Notes: generated from the sequence alone by a model not told the origin. Shown: positions 7,733 through 15,053, numbered from the stretch's first letter. The stretch: DNA of 16,466 nt from an uncultured Methanobrevibacter sp. (GCF_900316895.1 NZ_ONER01000031.1:1-16466); one strand, 5' to 3'. Numbers and translations are program-made.

Positions 7733-7783
7733 TTTATAAAAAAGTATTACTTAATACATAAGTTTTATAAAAAATGTAATACT
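7733..7783 (+). promoter_or_regulatory. TATA plus AGTAWTACT double element before the GNAT gene
   Basis: TTTATAAAAAAGTATTACT (7733-7751) differs at one base from the element at 901-919 in front of the ABC operon. A second unit follows at 7763-7783 (TTTTATAAAAAA then TGTAATACT). The two palindromic copies (7743-7751 and 7775-7783) are again separated by 23 bp, exactly as upstream of the ABC operon. The TATA at 7764-7771 would place transcription start near 7790, shortly before the ATG at 7801. Confidence 0.55.
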
Positions 7784-7800
7784 TGCATGGTTGTGTTTGT

Positions 7801-8361
7801 ATGAATGTTACTATTAAGCCCTTAAGCAACAATTCAAAAGAAATTAAAAGCGTTCGTGAATTTTTGTTTAAAATGATTAAAAAAGAATTTGGATTTGATT
7901 ATATTCCTGAATGGCATCAGGACATTGTAAAATTAGATGAATATTATATTTATCCAAAAAGAAATAACTTATTTGTTGCATATTATGAAAATGGTGATAT
8001 TATTGCAACAATAGGAGTAAGGGCTTATGATAAGGATTTTCCAGAATTTAGGCAATTATACTCAAAAGATACAACATCAAGCATTTGGAGATTATTTGTG
8101 GATAATCGATGCAGGCGCTGTGGTTTGGCTTCAAAAATGTTTTCCATTGCTGAAAATTTTGTAAATAAAGAAGGTTATGATAAAATTTATTTACATACTC
8201 ATAAAAATTTAGAGGGTGCTTTGGAATTCTGGTCTAAAATGGGCTTTGTTGTTGTCTTAGATGCTAATGATAAACTTGAAACAGTTCATATGGATAAAAA
8301 AATACAAAAATTAGAAATTACTTCCCAACCAAGTGATTTTTGTCATGCAATAAAACTATAA
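7801..8361 (+). CDS. GNAT family N-acetyltransferase, substrate unknown
   Basis: This is a 186-residue acetyl-CoA-dependent acetyltransferase. Seen: the GNAT core with strand NLFVAYYENGDIIATIGV (about residues 56-73), motif A RLFVDNRCRRCGLASKMF (97-114) holding the acetyl-CoA pyrophosphate loop RxxGLA, and motif B KIYLHTHKNLEGALEFWSKMGF (128-149). The C-terminal tail of about 25 residues after that is not recognisable. The ATG at 7801 is chosen; a TTG at 7783 in frame would add MHGCVC but lies inside the second operator-like element and upstream of the predicted transcription start. The gene stands alone between a MATE gene and truA and ends with its own hairpin terminator. Its promoter shares the double AGTAWTACT element with the ABC importer, which hints at a role tied to the same nutrient or metal. 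The acetyl acceptor is unknown. Confidence 0.8.
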   Translation: MNVTIKPLSNNSKEIKSVREFLFKMIKKEFGFDYIPEWHQDIVKLDEYYIYPKRNNLFVAYYENGDIIATIGVRAYDKDFPEFRQLYSKDTTSSIWRLFVDNRCRRCGLASKMFSIAENFVNKEGYDKIYLHTHKNLEGALEFWSKMGFVVVLDANDKLETVHMDKKIQKLEITSQPSDFCHAIKL

Positions 8362-8390
8362 TAAGTTATTTACTAGTATGCCATATATTC

Positions 8391-8436
8391 AGCAAATAGC
8401 TTTTCATCAAGCTATTTGCTTTCCTCCTCATTTTTT
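8391..8436 (+). terminator. Hairpin terminator after the GNAT gene
   Basis: The 12-bp perfect stem AGCAAATAGCTT (8391-8402) / AAGCTATTTGCT (8409-8420) encloses the loop TTCATC. A pyrimidine stretch ending in six T (8431-8436) follows. It looks like a bacterial-style intrinsic terminator and lies between the GNAT stop and the truA promoter. Confidence 0.65.
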
Positions 8437-8447
8437 CTAAAAACTTA

Positions 8448-8455
8448 TTTTATAT
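8448..8455 (+). promoter_or_regulatory. TATA box of truA (apparently leaderless)
   Basis: TTTATATT is centred about 25 bases before the ATG at 8476, and no Shine-Dalgarno sequence precedes that ATG. This geometry predicts a leaderless transcript. Confidence 0.4.
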
Positions 8456-8475
8456 TAAACTAAATATTAATATTG

Positions 8476-9342
8476 ATGAAACGAACAGCACTTAAAATTG
8501 GATATATCGGAACTAATTTTCACGGCTTTCAACGACAGCCTAATCTCAGAACAGTCGAAGAGGAATTGATCTATCATTTGCGCAAGCTTGACTACATTGA
8601 TGATTTAAAAAAGTCCAGATTCAGAATTGCCGGAAGAACAGATGCGGGCGTTCACAGTTTGGGCAATGTAATCAGTTTTCAGTCTGAAAAGGAAGTCCGA
8701 GTAAATGAAATCAACAATTCCCTACCTGATGATATTCAGATATTGGCCAGTGCACCTGTTCGTTATGCCTTTAAGCCAAGATATGCTCAAATGAGACAGT
8801 ATCGATATATGCTTTTCCAGGATTTGGATATTGACAAGCTCAATGAGTGCGCTGAAGTCTTTAAGGGCACCCATAACTTCACTAATTTCACAAAACGCTT
8901 TCAAAAAACGACAACAAGAACAATTGATGATATTAAAATCACAAAAGTAGATTTGGATGATTATCACAAAAGGGAATTTCCTAATCTTCATGATACATTA
9001 TCTCCGATATTCGTTGATATTTACGGCGAATCATTTTTATGGAACATGGTTAGGAAGATGATGAGGGTTTTTATAGATGTTGCAATCGGCAAAATGACTT
9101 TGGATGAGGTTGAAAAATTGTTAAATCCTAAACCTGATGAACCAAGGGCTTATATTAAGGTCACTGAACCTGATTATTTGATTCTGATGGATATTCAATA
9201 TGACGGAATCAAATTCACATATGATGATTATGCCTGTGAGAGATTCAGGCGTGATTTGGTTGATTCTCTTAGCAATTTACAGAAAAAATACGCAATTCGT
9301 GAATCAATGATAAAAAGTTTAAATGATTTACACGAATATTAA
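8476..9342 (+). CDS. truA: tRNA pseudouridine synthase A
   Basis: This 288-residue enzyme converts uridines in the tRNA anticodon stem-loop (positions 38-40) to pseudouridine. Seen: the N-terminal start MKRTALKIGYIGTNFHGFQRQ, typical of TruA, and the catalytic motif GRTDAGVHS with the nucleophilic Asp56. Also present are the Arg/Tyr-containing segment RYAQMRQYRYML, HNFTNFTKR, and FLWNMVRKMM in the second half. Length fits archaeal TruA (about 260-290). The ATG at 8476 is preferred over a TTG one codon upstream. It has its own TATA box and is followed by a 56-base gap that contains an 18-bp palindrome before wecB. Confidence 0.93.
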   Translation: MKRTALKIGYIGTNFHGFQRQPNLRTVEEELIYHLRKLDYIDDLKKSRFRIAGRTDAGVHSLGNVISFQSEKEVRVNEINNSLPDDIQILASAPVRYAFKPRYAQMRQYRYMLFQDLDIDKLNECAEVFKGTHNFTNFTKRFQKTTTRTIDDIKITKVDLDDYHKREFPNLHDTLSPIFVDIYGESFLWNMVRKMMRVFIDVAIGKMTLDEVEKLLNPKPDEPRAYIKVTEPDYLILMDIQYDGIKFTYDDYACERFRRDLVDSLSNLQKKYAIRESMIKSLNDLHEY

Positions 9343-9361
9343 TATGAGGATACTTATTGGC

Positions 9362-9379
9362 AATTTCAGTACTGAAATT
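9362..9379. promoter_or_regulatory. Perfect 18-bp palindrome upstream of wecB
   Basis: AATTTCAGTACTGAAATT reads the same on both strands with no spacer and ends 19 bases before the wecB start codon, in the truA-wecB gap. A loop-free palindrome favours a protein-binding site (operator) over an RNA hairpin. The short T-rich stretch after it (TATTTTA) leaves weak termination possible. Confidence 0.45.
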
Positions 9380-9398
9380 TATTTTATGAAGGGATACG

Positions 9399-10721
9399 AT
9401 GAAAATAGCGACAATTTTAGGAACAAGGCCGGAAATTATTAAGATGGCTCCAATCATCGATGAAATTTCCAAAAGGGGCATTGACCAAATAGTTTTGCAT
9501 ACCGGTCAGCATTATGATAAAGAGATGTCAGACAATTTCTTCAGGGATTTGGAAATTCCAACTCCGGATTATAATATTCAAGTCGGTTCAGGTTCTCATG
9601 GAAAGCAGACCGGCCTGATGATGAAAGGCATTGAGGAAGTGCTCCTTGAAGAAAAACCTGATATTGTACTTGTTCAAGGAGATACAAATGCAGTACTTGC
9701 AGGAGCGCTTGTAGCCGGCAAATTGCACATTGCTGTAGGTCATGTTGAAGCAGGACTCAGATCATTTGACATGACAATGCCTGAAGAGATAAATCGTAGG
9801 GTTGCAGATATTGTCTCAGCAATGTATTTCATTCCGACAGAAGAATCAGCCATCAATCTGCTTGCGGAAGGATTTTCACATGAAAACCTGATTATCACAG
9901 GAAATACAGTGGTTGATGCATGTTTCAGACACTTGGAAATAGCTAAAAAAAGAGGATTTGAAGAGGAATCCTTGGCTAATTTGGATATTGAGAATATGGA
10001 CAATATCCTGACTTTAACAATGCACCGCGCTGAAAACGTTGACGTTAAGGAAAGAGTCACAAGCATTATCGGTGCTTTAAAGGAATTGAGCGACATGAAC
10101 ATCATTTTCCCAATTCACCCAAGAACCAAAAATACCTTGGAGAAATTCGGTTTGTTTGATGAGCTAAACGATTTGGATCATGTTCATATAATAAAGCCAT
10201 TGGGATATCTTGATTTTTTACTTTTAACTTCAAAATCAACTTTGATTTTAACTGATTCTGGAGGTCTTCAGGAAGAGGCGATAACGCTTGACGTGCCTGC
10301 CTTGACATTAAGGTATAATACGGAACGTCCTGAAACCGTAACTGCAGGAGGAAATCTTCTTGTCGGTTCCGATAAGGATGTAATTTTGGAAAATGCAAAT
10401 AGAATTTTGAATGACAGTGATTTCGCAGAAAAAATGAAAAACGCTCCAAACCCCTATGGTATGGGGGATTCAGCTAAAGTGACAGTTGATGCAATTGAAG
10501 AGTATTATGAAAATGGGCTCCTTGACATTAGGGCTCCTGAAGATATAATGGGTTCATTTACAAGAAAAATGGCCATCGTGGATGAGGACATTACTGTAGG
10601 TGAATTTGAAGATAAAAATAACTCATTAATCCATATGGTATTTGATGGGGATAGAATGCGTTTTCCAGCAGATGATTTAAAATTAAAGGGTATGATGATT
10701 ACTTATGATAAACAAGAATGA
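9399..10721 (+). CDS. wecB: UDP-N-acetylglucosamine 2-epimerase (non-hydrolysing) with C-terminal extension
   Basis: It interconverts UDP-GlcNAc and UDP-ManNAc, supplying N-acetylated sugars for surface glycans or pseudomurein-type wall precursors. Seen in order: GTRPE (8-12), HTGQHYD (34-40), QGDT (93-96), GHVEAGLRS (114-122), MPEEINR (127-133), then LTMHRAENVD, FPIHPRTKNTL and TDSGGLQEEA, all hallmark motifs of the WecB fold. AAGGG at 9389-9393 supports the ATG. At 440 residues it is longer than the usual 360-385. The conserved core ends around IEEYYENGLLDI, and roughly 57 further residues, from about MGSFTRK onward, form an acidic tail not expected in the family. The gene's last 17 bases overlap mfnD, so the two are co-transcribed. 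Confidence 0.92.
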   Translation: MKIATILGTRPEIIKMAPIIDEISKRGIDQIVLHTGQHYDKEMSDNFFRDLEIPTPDYNIQVGSGSHGKQTGLMMKGIEEVLLEEKPDIVLVQGDTNAVLAGALVAGKLHIAVGHVEAGLRSFDMTMPEEINRRVADIVSAMYFIPTEESAINLLAEGFSHENLIITGNTVVDACFRHLEIAKKRGFEEESLANLDIENMDNILTLTMHRAENVDVKERVTSIIGALKELSDMNIIFPIHPRTKNTLEKFGLFDELNDLDHVHIIKPLGYLDFLLLTSKSTLILTDSGGLQEEAITLDVPALTLRYNTERPETVTAGGNLLVGSDKDVILENANRILNDSDFAEKMKNAPNPYGMGDSAKVTVDAIEEYYENGLLDIRAPEDIMGSFTRKMAIVDEDITVGEFEDKNNSLIHMVFDGDRMRFPADDLKLKGMMITYDKQE

Positions 10722-11793
10722 TTCAATATTGGTATTTGAGTATTTTACGGCTTCCGGTGAAAAGGAAGAGAGCATAATTTCCGAAGCGGAAGAATTGATT
10801 TTTGCATTATTGGACGATCTGTCTGACTTTAATGTTGACTTGGTGATTAACAGGTCATATGAAGATAAAGTGAAGGATTTCAGTAATGTCAATCCGATTT
10901 TAATCGATGAAAATATTGTTGATTGGCTTGATGCTAATGCGGCAGACTTTGAAAATGCAATTTTCATTGCTGCAGAAGTTGATAATGCCCTCTACAATAT
11001 CACTAATATTTTAGAGGAAAATAACGTTAAAACATACACTTCCTCAGCAGAGGCCTGTTTTAAAACCTCCAACAAATTTGAAACCTATAATGCCCTTCCA
11101 ATGGAAATTCCTCAGCCTAGGTCATTTAAGTTTAAGATTGATCCAAAGGGATATTGGAAAAGGGCAATTGAAAATCTGCATGAAAAATGGCAGTCTGAAG
11201 ACCCATTGACTCCGCTCAAATTAATTATCAAGCCGTTGATTGGTGTTGACTGTGAAGACATTGTGATAATCAATGATATTGATGAATTATCTTATGATTT
11301 GGAAGAGATTTTTCCACCTGGCTCAAGGATAATTGTTCAGGAATATGTTGTGGGAACTGATATAAGCGTTAGTTTGATTTCAGATGGTAAAAAAGCCATT
11401 CCGATTAGTCTAAATGAACAATATGTCACTATTGAAAATGATAAAGGCGAGTATTTGGGTGGAAAGATACCTTATGAAAGCGAATATAAGGATGAAGCAT
11501 TTGAAATAGCAACCAAAGCCGTCGAATCCATTGAGGGAATTAAGGGCTTTGTAGGTGTTGATTTATTGATAAATTCAGATGAAAAGGATATCTATTCAGT
11601 TTATCTTTTGGAAATCAACTCAAGATTTACAACACCTTATGTGGGCTTGAGAAAAATTTGTAATTTTAACATTGGTAAAGGCATTATTGATTTGATTGAT
11701 GGAAAAATCAGCATTGATGATTTGGATACTTCATTGGATGGTGAAGTTGAATTCATCAAATCTGACGATTCATTGGAGATTAGGAGACTGTAA
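10705..11793 (+). CDS. mfnD: Tyramine--L-glutamate ligase (ATP-grasp), methanofuran biosynthesis
   Basis: It joins glutamate to tyramine through the gamma-carboxyl group, using ATP, in the assembly of the methanofuran core. Seen: a 362-residue ATP-grasp protein with N-terminal VFEYFTASG (10-18), a family feature. A lysine-bearing segment LIIKPLIGVDCEDI (173-186) follows, then QEYVVGTDISVSL (212-224). The metal-binding motif GVDLLIN...LLEINSRFTTPYVGL (284-315) contains Glu303 and Asn305. Gene order supports the call: the next gene, after three bases, is mfnF of the same pathway. The start overlaps wecB by 17 bases and has no strong Shine-Dalgarno of its own, consistent with coupled translation. 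The call rests on family motifs and context; other ATP-grasp ligases share the fold. Confidence 0.85.
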   Translation: MINKNDSILVFEYFTASGEKEESIISEAEELIFALLDDLSDFNVDLVINRSYEDKVKDFSNVNPILIDENIVDWLDANAADFENAIFIAAEVDNALYNITNILEENNVKTYTSSAEACFKTSNKFETYNALPMEIPQPRSFKFKIDPKGYWKRAIENLHEKWQSEDPLTPLKLIIKPLIGVDCEDIVIINDIDELSYDLEEIFPPGSRIIVQEYVVGTDISVSLISDGKKAIPISLNEQYVTIENDKGEYLGGKIPYESEYKDEAFEIATKAVESIEGIKGFVGVDLLINSDEKDIYSVYLLEINSRFTTPYVGLRKICNFNIGKGIIDLIDGKISIDDLDTSLDGEVEFIKSDDSLEIRRL

Positions 11794-11796
11794 TTT

Positions 11797-12819
11797 ATGA
11801 AAATTGCCGGATTTGACATTGGCGGTGCTAACACCGATCTTGCGGTTATTGACTTTAATAATGGTGAAATTGAAAACATGGAAGTTGATTTTGCATATCT
11901 TCCAATGTGGAGCAATAATGATGACTTGTCACGGGTTTTAGTGGAATTGATTGAAAATATATGTCCTGTGTCTGAAATTGATGCGGTAGGCATTTCCATG
12001 ACCGCTGAGCTTGTGGACGCATATGATACCAAAAAGGATGGGGTTTTGGATGTTGTCAAAAAATGCGAAAAAACATTTTCCTGTCCGATAGCCTATGTTG
12101 GCGTTGACGGAATGCTGTCCAAAGAAGAAATTGAAATGACTCCCCTTAAGGCGGCTGCAGCCAATTGGATTGCAACCGCTCAGATTGCAACATTGATTTC
12201 CGACAACTGCATATTCATCGATACAGGAAGCACAACAACAGACATCATACCGGTTAAGGATGGTAAGGAGTGTGCTATCGGCAAATCCGATTTTGACAGG
12301 TCTGCAACTGGTGAATTGGTTTACACCGGTACCTTAAGAACCAATCTTGCAAGTTTCCTTGATAAGGTTGAATTGAATGGGAAAGAATATAGGGTAGCCA
12401 GTGAACTGTTTGCACAAACTGCCGACGTATACACCGTTTTGGATTTAATCACTGAAGATGATTATATCTGCGATACATTTGACGGTGAGGGCAAATCCAA
12501 ATTGGATTGTGCAAAGAGAATCGCAAGGGTGGTCTGTGCGGATTTGGAAATGCTTTCAATGGATGACATCATTGAAATGTGCGAATTCATTCATAAAAAG
12601 CAAGTGGAACAGATTGCCGATGGTCTAAAGCAGGTTCATGAAACTCAAAATCTGGATTTGATTGTAACAACCGGCCTTGGAAAGGACATCCTCGATAAAA
12701 AAGCGGCTGAACTTCTAGGTTTGGAAGTTAAATCTATGGGTGATATTTTAACCGATGATGAGTGTACTGTTGCACCTGCTGTCGGAACTGCTGTGATGAT
12801 GGAAAAATACTTGAATTAA
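11797..12819 (+). CDS. mfnF: Methanofuran biosynthesis synthase MfnF (hydantoinase/oxoprolinase-like ASKHA protein)
   Basis: This 340-residue protein is of the hydantoinase A-like family long annotated as 'H4MPT-linked C1 transfer pathway protein'. MfnF condenses the furan diphosphate with gamma-glutamyltyramine to build the methanofuran core. Seen: an N-terminal phosphate loop GFDIGGANTD (5-14), a second ASKHA phosphate motif FIDTGSTTTDIIPV (140-153), and a C-terminal GTAVMME segment. AGGAG at 11782-11786 precedes the ATG by 10 bases. The gene follows mfnD after three bases, placing two successive steps of one pathway together. Its stop codon overlaps tail-to-tail with that of carS on the other strand. 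Confidence 0.85.
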   Translation: MKIAGFDIGGANTDLAVIDFNNGEIENMEVDFAYLPMWSNNDDLSRVLVELIENICPVSEIDAVGISMTAELVDAYDTKKDGVLDVVKKCEKTFSCPIAYVGVDGMLSKEEIEMTPLKAAAANWIATAQIATLISDNCIFIDTGSTTTDIIPVKDGKECAIGKSDFDRSATGELVYTGTLRTNLASFLDKVELNGKEYRVASELFAQTADVYTVLDLITEDDYICDTFDGEGKSKLDCAKRIARVVCADLEMLSMDDIIEMCEFIHKKQVEQIADGLKQVHETQNLDLIVTTGLGKDILDKKAAELLGLEVKSMGDILTDDECTVAPAVGTAVMMEKYLN

Positions 12820-13382
12820 TACCATACGTCTTTTAAACCAAGCAAATAAGCGCAGGTATTTGTTAATAGATGTATGAATAGTGTTAACAGCAAAGCCAAA
12901 ACGACAAATATTATGTTAAGCTTAATCACTGGTGAAACAAAAATCAGTGCTACTATTATGAAATCTAACTGATCGAGAATTGGTGCAGGTTCTCCTCTGC
13001 CAATTCCAAGTCTTCTTTTTAAAAAACTGCCTAAAGCATCACCTATAAGTGCTCCGAAACCAAGTAAAAATCCGATCAGTATTCCGTTAGGGATGCTGGT
13101 TACGGTAGGTACTATTAAAGAATTTCCAATATATGGGAGAATCATTGGTGCTAAATATCCTTGAACGGCTCCTGTAATCATACCGATTATTGTTCCAGCT
13201 ATCAATCCTCTCCATGTGACTCCATCTCCAATCCAGCGAACACCATTTGTGTCACTTTTTCCAAAATCAAGGGGTGTCCCTCCGCCAAACAGGAGCGCAC
13301 CTCCATTGGAGAAATATGCTGGAAGAATAAAATATAATGTTGTTAACAATGTAAGCATTATAAGTTGAAAATCAATTATCAT
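12816..13382 (-). CDS. carS: CDP-archaeol synthase (CDP-2,3-bis-O-geranylgeranyl-sn-glycerol synthase)
   Basis: It transfers CMP from CTP to unsaturated archaetidic acid, making CDP-archaeol, the activated precursor of archaeal phospholipids. Seen: a 188-residue membrane protein of the former DUF46 family, with about five hydrophobic segments. The conserved cytoplasmic motifs are TPLDFGK (36-42), DGVTWRGL (53-60) and GDALGSFLKRRLGIGRGEP, then APILDQLDF (114-141), with the Asp/Arg/Lys pattern of the active site. A GGGAG ribosome binding site lies at 13393-13397 on this strand, 10 bases before the ATG. It is transcribed divergently from the tetraether-synthase-like gene, 136 bp away, and converges on mfnF with a 4-base overlap. 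Confidence 0.92.
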   Translation of the reverse strand: MIIDFQLIMLTLLTTLYFILPAYFSNGGALLFGGGTPLDFGKSDTNGVRWIGDGVTWRGLIAGTIIGMITGAVQGYLAPMILPYIGNSLIVPTVTSIPNGILIGFLLGFGALIGDALGSFLKRRLGIGRGEPAPILDQLDFIIVALIFVSPVIKLNIIFVVLALLLTLFIHLLTNTCAYLLGLKDVWY

Positions 13383-13409
13383 TTAAATTTTACTCCCTGT
13401 CATATTGGA

Positions 13410-13419
13410 TTTATATAAA
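13410..13419. promoter_or_regulatory. TATA box in the carS/tes divergent region
   Basis: TTTATATAAA is a palindromic TATA box and could serve either direction. For carS it would start transcription near 13388-13390, leaving a very short leader without the GGGAG site. For the rightward gene it is probably too distant, and AT-rich alternatives exist around 13453-13470. Assignment is uncertain. Confidence 0.3.
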
Positions 13420-13481
13420 CTATATAATTAATAATATTTAAATATTAAATTGTTTTAAATATATTATATTATGTAAGTTTG

Positions 13482-13499
13482 TACTAATATTGATTAGTA
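13482..13499. promoter_or_regulatory. Inverted repeat just upstream of the tes-like gene
   Basis: TACTAAT (13482-13488) and ATTAGTA (13493-13499) are perfect 7-bp inverted repeats around ATTG. The element ends about 10 bases before the ribosome binding site of the radical SAM gene, where an operator would block transcription start. In such AT-rich DNA a chance occurrence is possible. Confidence 0.3.
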
Positions 13500-13518
13500 T
13501 TAATAAAAAGGTGATTTT

Positions 13519-15027
13519 TTGAAATTAAAAAGTACAAGAAGTTTATGTCCAGAGTGCGGAAAAACTCTTGAGGCAGAAGTTTATGATGAAGATGGCAAAG
13601 TCTTTATCAAAAAGACTTGTGATGAACATGGGGAGTTTATAAACACTTATTGGAGCGATAAAGATTTATATGATCGGGCAAGTAAGTATGTCCCTACAAT
13701 CAGTGGTGTTGATAACCCTTGCGTAGAGGATACTGCTCGCTGTCCGGAAAATTGTGGGTTATGTTCAAAACACGAGACATCCACAGTTTTAGGATTGATT
13801 GACGTAACAAACAGATGTAATTTAAGATGTCCTGTTTGTTTTGCTAATGCAGCTGCTGCAGGATATCTGTATGAGCCTACAAAAGAAGAAATCAGGCAAA
13901 TGCTTAAGAACTTAAGGAGTTTAAAGCCTCATCCATGTCCGGCTATCCAATATGCAGGTGGGGAACCAACTGTCAGAAAGGATATAGTTGAACTAATTGA
14001 AATGGCAAAGGAAGAAGGTTTCACTCACGTTCAGATAGCTACCAATGGTATTAGAATAGCCAAAAGGGATAATTTAGCTAAGGAATTAAAAGAAGCAGGA
14101 TTAAACACAGTTTACCTTTCTTTTGAAGGTGTAACTCCAGAACCTTACATTGCAAATAAAGGAAGAAATTTACTTCCTGATAAGCTTCAGGCTATTGAAA
14201 ACTGTAGAAAAGCAGGTTTGGGTGTAGTTTTGGTTCCTACATTGGTTAAAGGTGTCAACGACAATCAAGTCGGTGAAATTATCAAATTCGCTTTTGATAA
14301 TAATGACATCATTTATGGAGTAAACTTCCAGCCGGTTTCATTTTCAGGAAGAACCCCTTCAGAACATGTGGAAGAACAAAGGATTACAATACCTGACTTT
14401 GTCAATATTATTGAAAAGGAAACCGACGGTCAAGTTCCGACTTCTGCATTTTATCCACCATCTTTCGTTGAGCCAATTGCAGAATTCATATCCTTGCTTG
14501 ATGGTGAAGATTCAGCTAAAGTGACTTTGAACTGTCATGAACACTGTGGAATCGCTACTTATGTTTTCAGACAAAAAACTGAAGGTAGTGGAAAAGACAA
14601 ATTGATTCCAATCACTGATTTCATTGATGTTGATGATTTGGCTAACAAATTAAAAGAATACAATGAAAAACTTAAAACCGGTAAATTCGGTTCCCGTAAG
14701 AGGGTATTGGCAGGTTTGACTGGAAACCTTGCTAAAATTATTCACACCAGCAGAGCTCCTAATGATTTGGATATAAAAAGAATATTATTGAATGTTTTCG
14801 TTAAAGGGGATTATGATGCTTTAGGAGACTTTTCTAAAGATTCCATGCTTATTTCATGTATGCACTTCATGGATCCATTTAACTTTGATGAAAATAGGGT
14901 TAAAAAATGTGTTATTCATTATGCAACCCCTGACGGCAGAATTATTCCATTCTGTACATTTAATTCAATGTATCGTGAAGGTGTGGAGCAAGAGTTTTCA
15001 AGACCTTTTAAAGCAGAGAAAAATTAA
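13519..15027 (+). CDS. tes: Radical SAM enzyme of the tetraether lipid synthase (Tes/GDGT-MAS, MJ0619-like) family
   Basis: This is a 502-residue radical SAM protein. Homologues of this length and cysteine pattern join the phytanyl chains of two archaeol lipids to form tetraether lipids; the family was also proposed to methylate a pterin in tetrahydromethanopterin synthesis. Seen: N-terminal cysteines C10, C13, C34, C68, C75, C79 and C82, able to hold extra metal or Fe-S sites. The radical SAM motif CNLRCPVC (C100, C104, C107), the SAM-binding GGEP (147-150) and further cysteines C339, C343, C447, C464 and C479 follow. The start is TTG at 13519: AGGTGA lies at 13509-13514 and an in-frame stop at 13504 excludes anything earlier. 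Divergent carS, also a membrane-lipid gene, favours the lipid role. A hairpin terminator follows. Confidence 0.75.
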   Translation: MKLKSTRSLCPECGKTLEAEVYDEDGKVFIKKTCDEHGEFINTYWSDKDLYDRASKYVPTISGVDNPCVEDTARCPENCGLCSKHETSTVLGLIDVTNRCNLRCPVCFANAAAAGYLYEPTKEEIRQMLKNLRSLKPHPCPAIQYAGGEPTVRKDIVELIEMAKEEGFTHVQIATNGIRIAKRDNLAKELKEAGLNTVYLSFEGVTPEPYIANKGRNLLPDKLQAIENCRKAGLGVVLVPTLVKGVNDNQVGEIIKFAFDNNDIIYGVNFQPVSFSGRTPSEHVEEQRITIPDFVNIIEKETDGQVPTSAFYPPSFVEPIAEFISLLDGEDSAKVTLNCHEHCGIATYVFRQKTEGSGKDKLIPITDFIDVDDLANKLKEYNEKLKTGKFGSRKRVLAGLTGNLAKIIHTSRAPNDLDIKRILLNVFVKGDYDALGDFSKDSMLISCMHFMDPFNFDENRVKKCVIHYATPDGRIIPFCTFNSMYREGVEQEFSRPFKAEKN

Positions 15028-15053
15028 ACTTACAAAAAAATCACCTACTTTTC

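Noticed and set aside
7783..7800. TTG start for the GNAT protein, adding MHGCVC
   Set aside because: The codon lies at the end of the operator-like TGTAATACT and before the start site expected from the TATA at 7764. The ATG at 7801 begins the conserved fold.
9344..9442. Small frame of 32 codons beginning ATGAGGATACTT upstream of wecB
   Set aside because: It runs through the palindrome and into wecB in another frame, has no ribosome binding site and no recognisable product.
10102..10449. Open frame of 115 codons on the minus strand inside wecB
   Set aside because: It lies wholly within a gene with all its family motifs on the plus strand. The translation resembles no family and follows from codon bias.
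13433..13446. Palindrome AATATTTAAATATT in the carS/tes gap
   Set aside because: It contains only A and T in a region that is almost all A and T, so chance is the simplest explanation.
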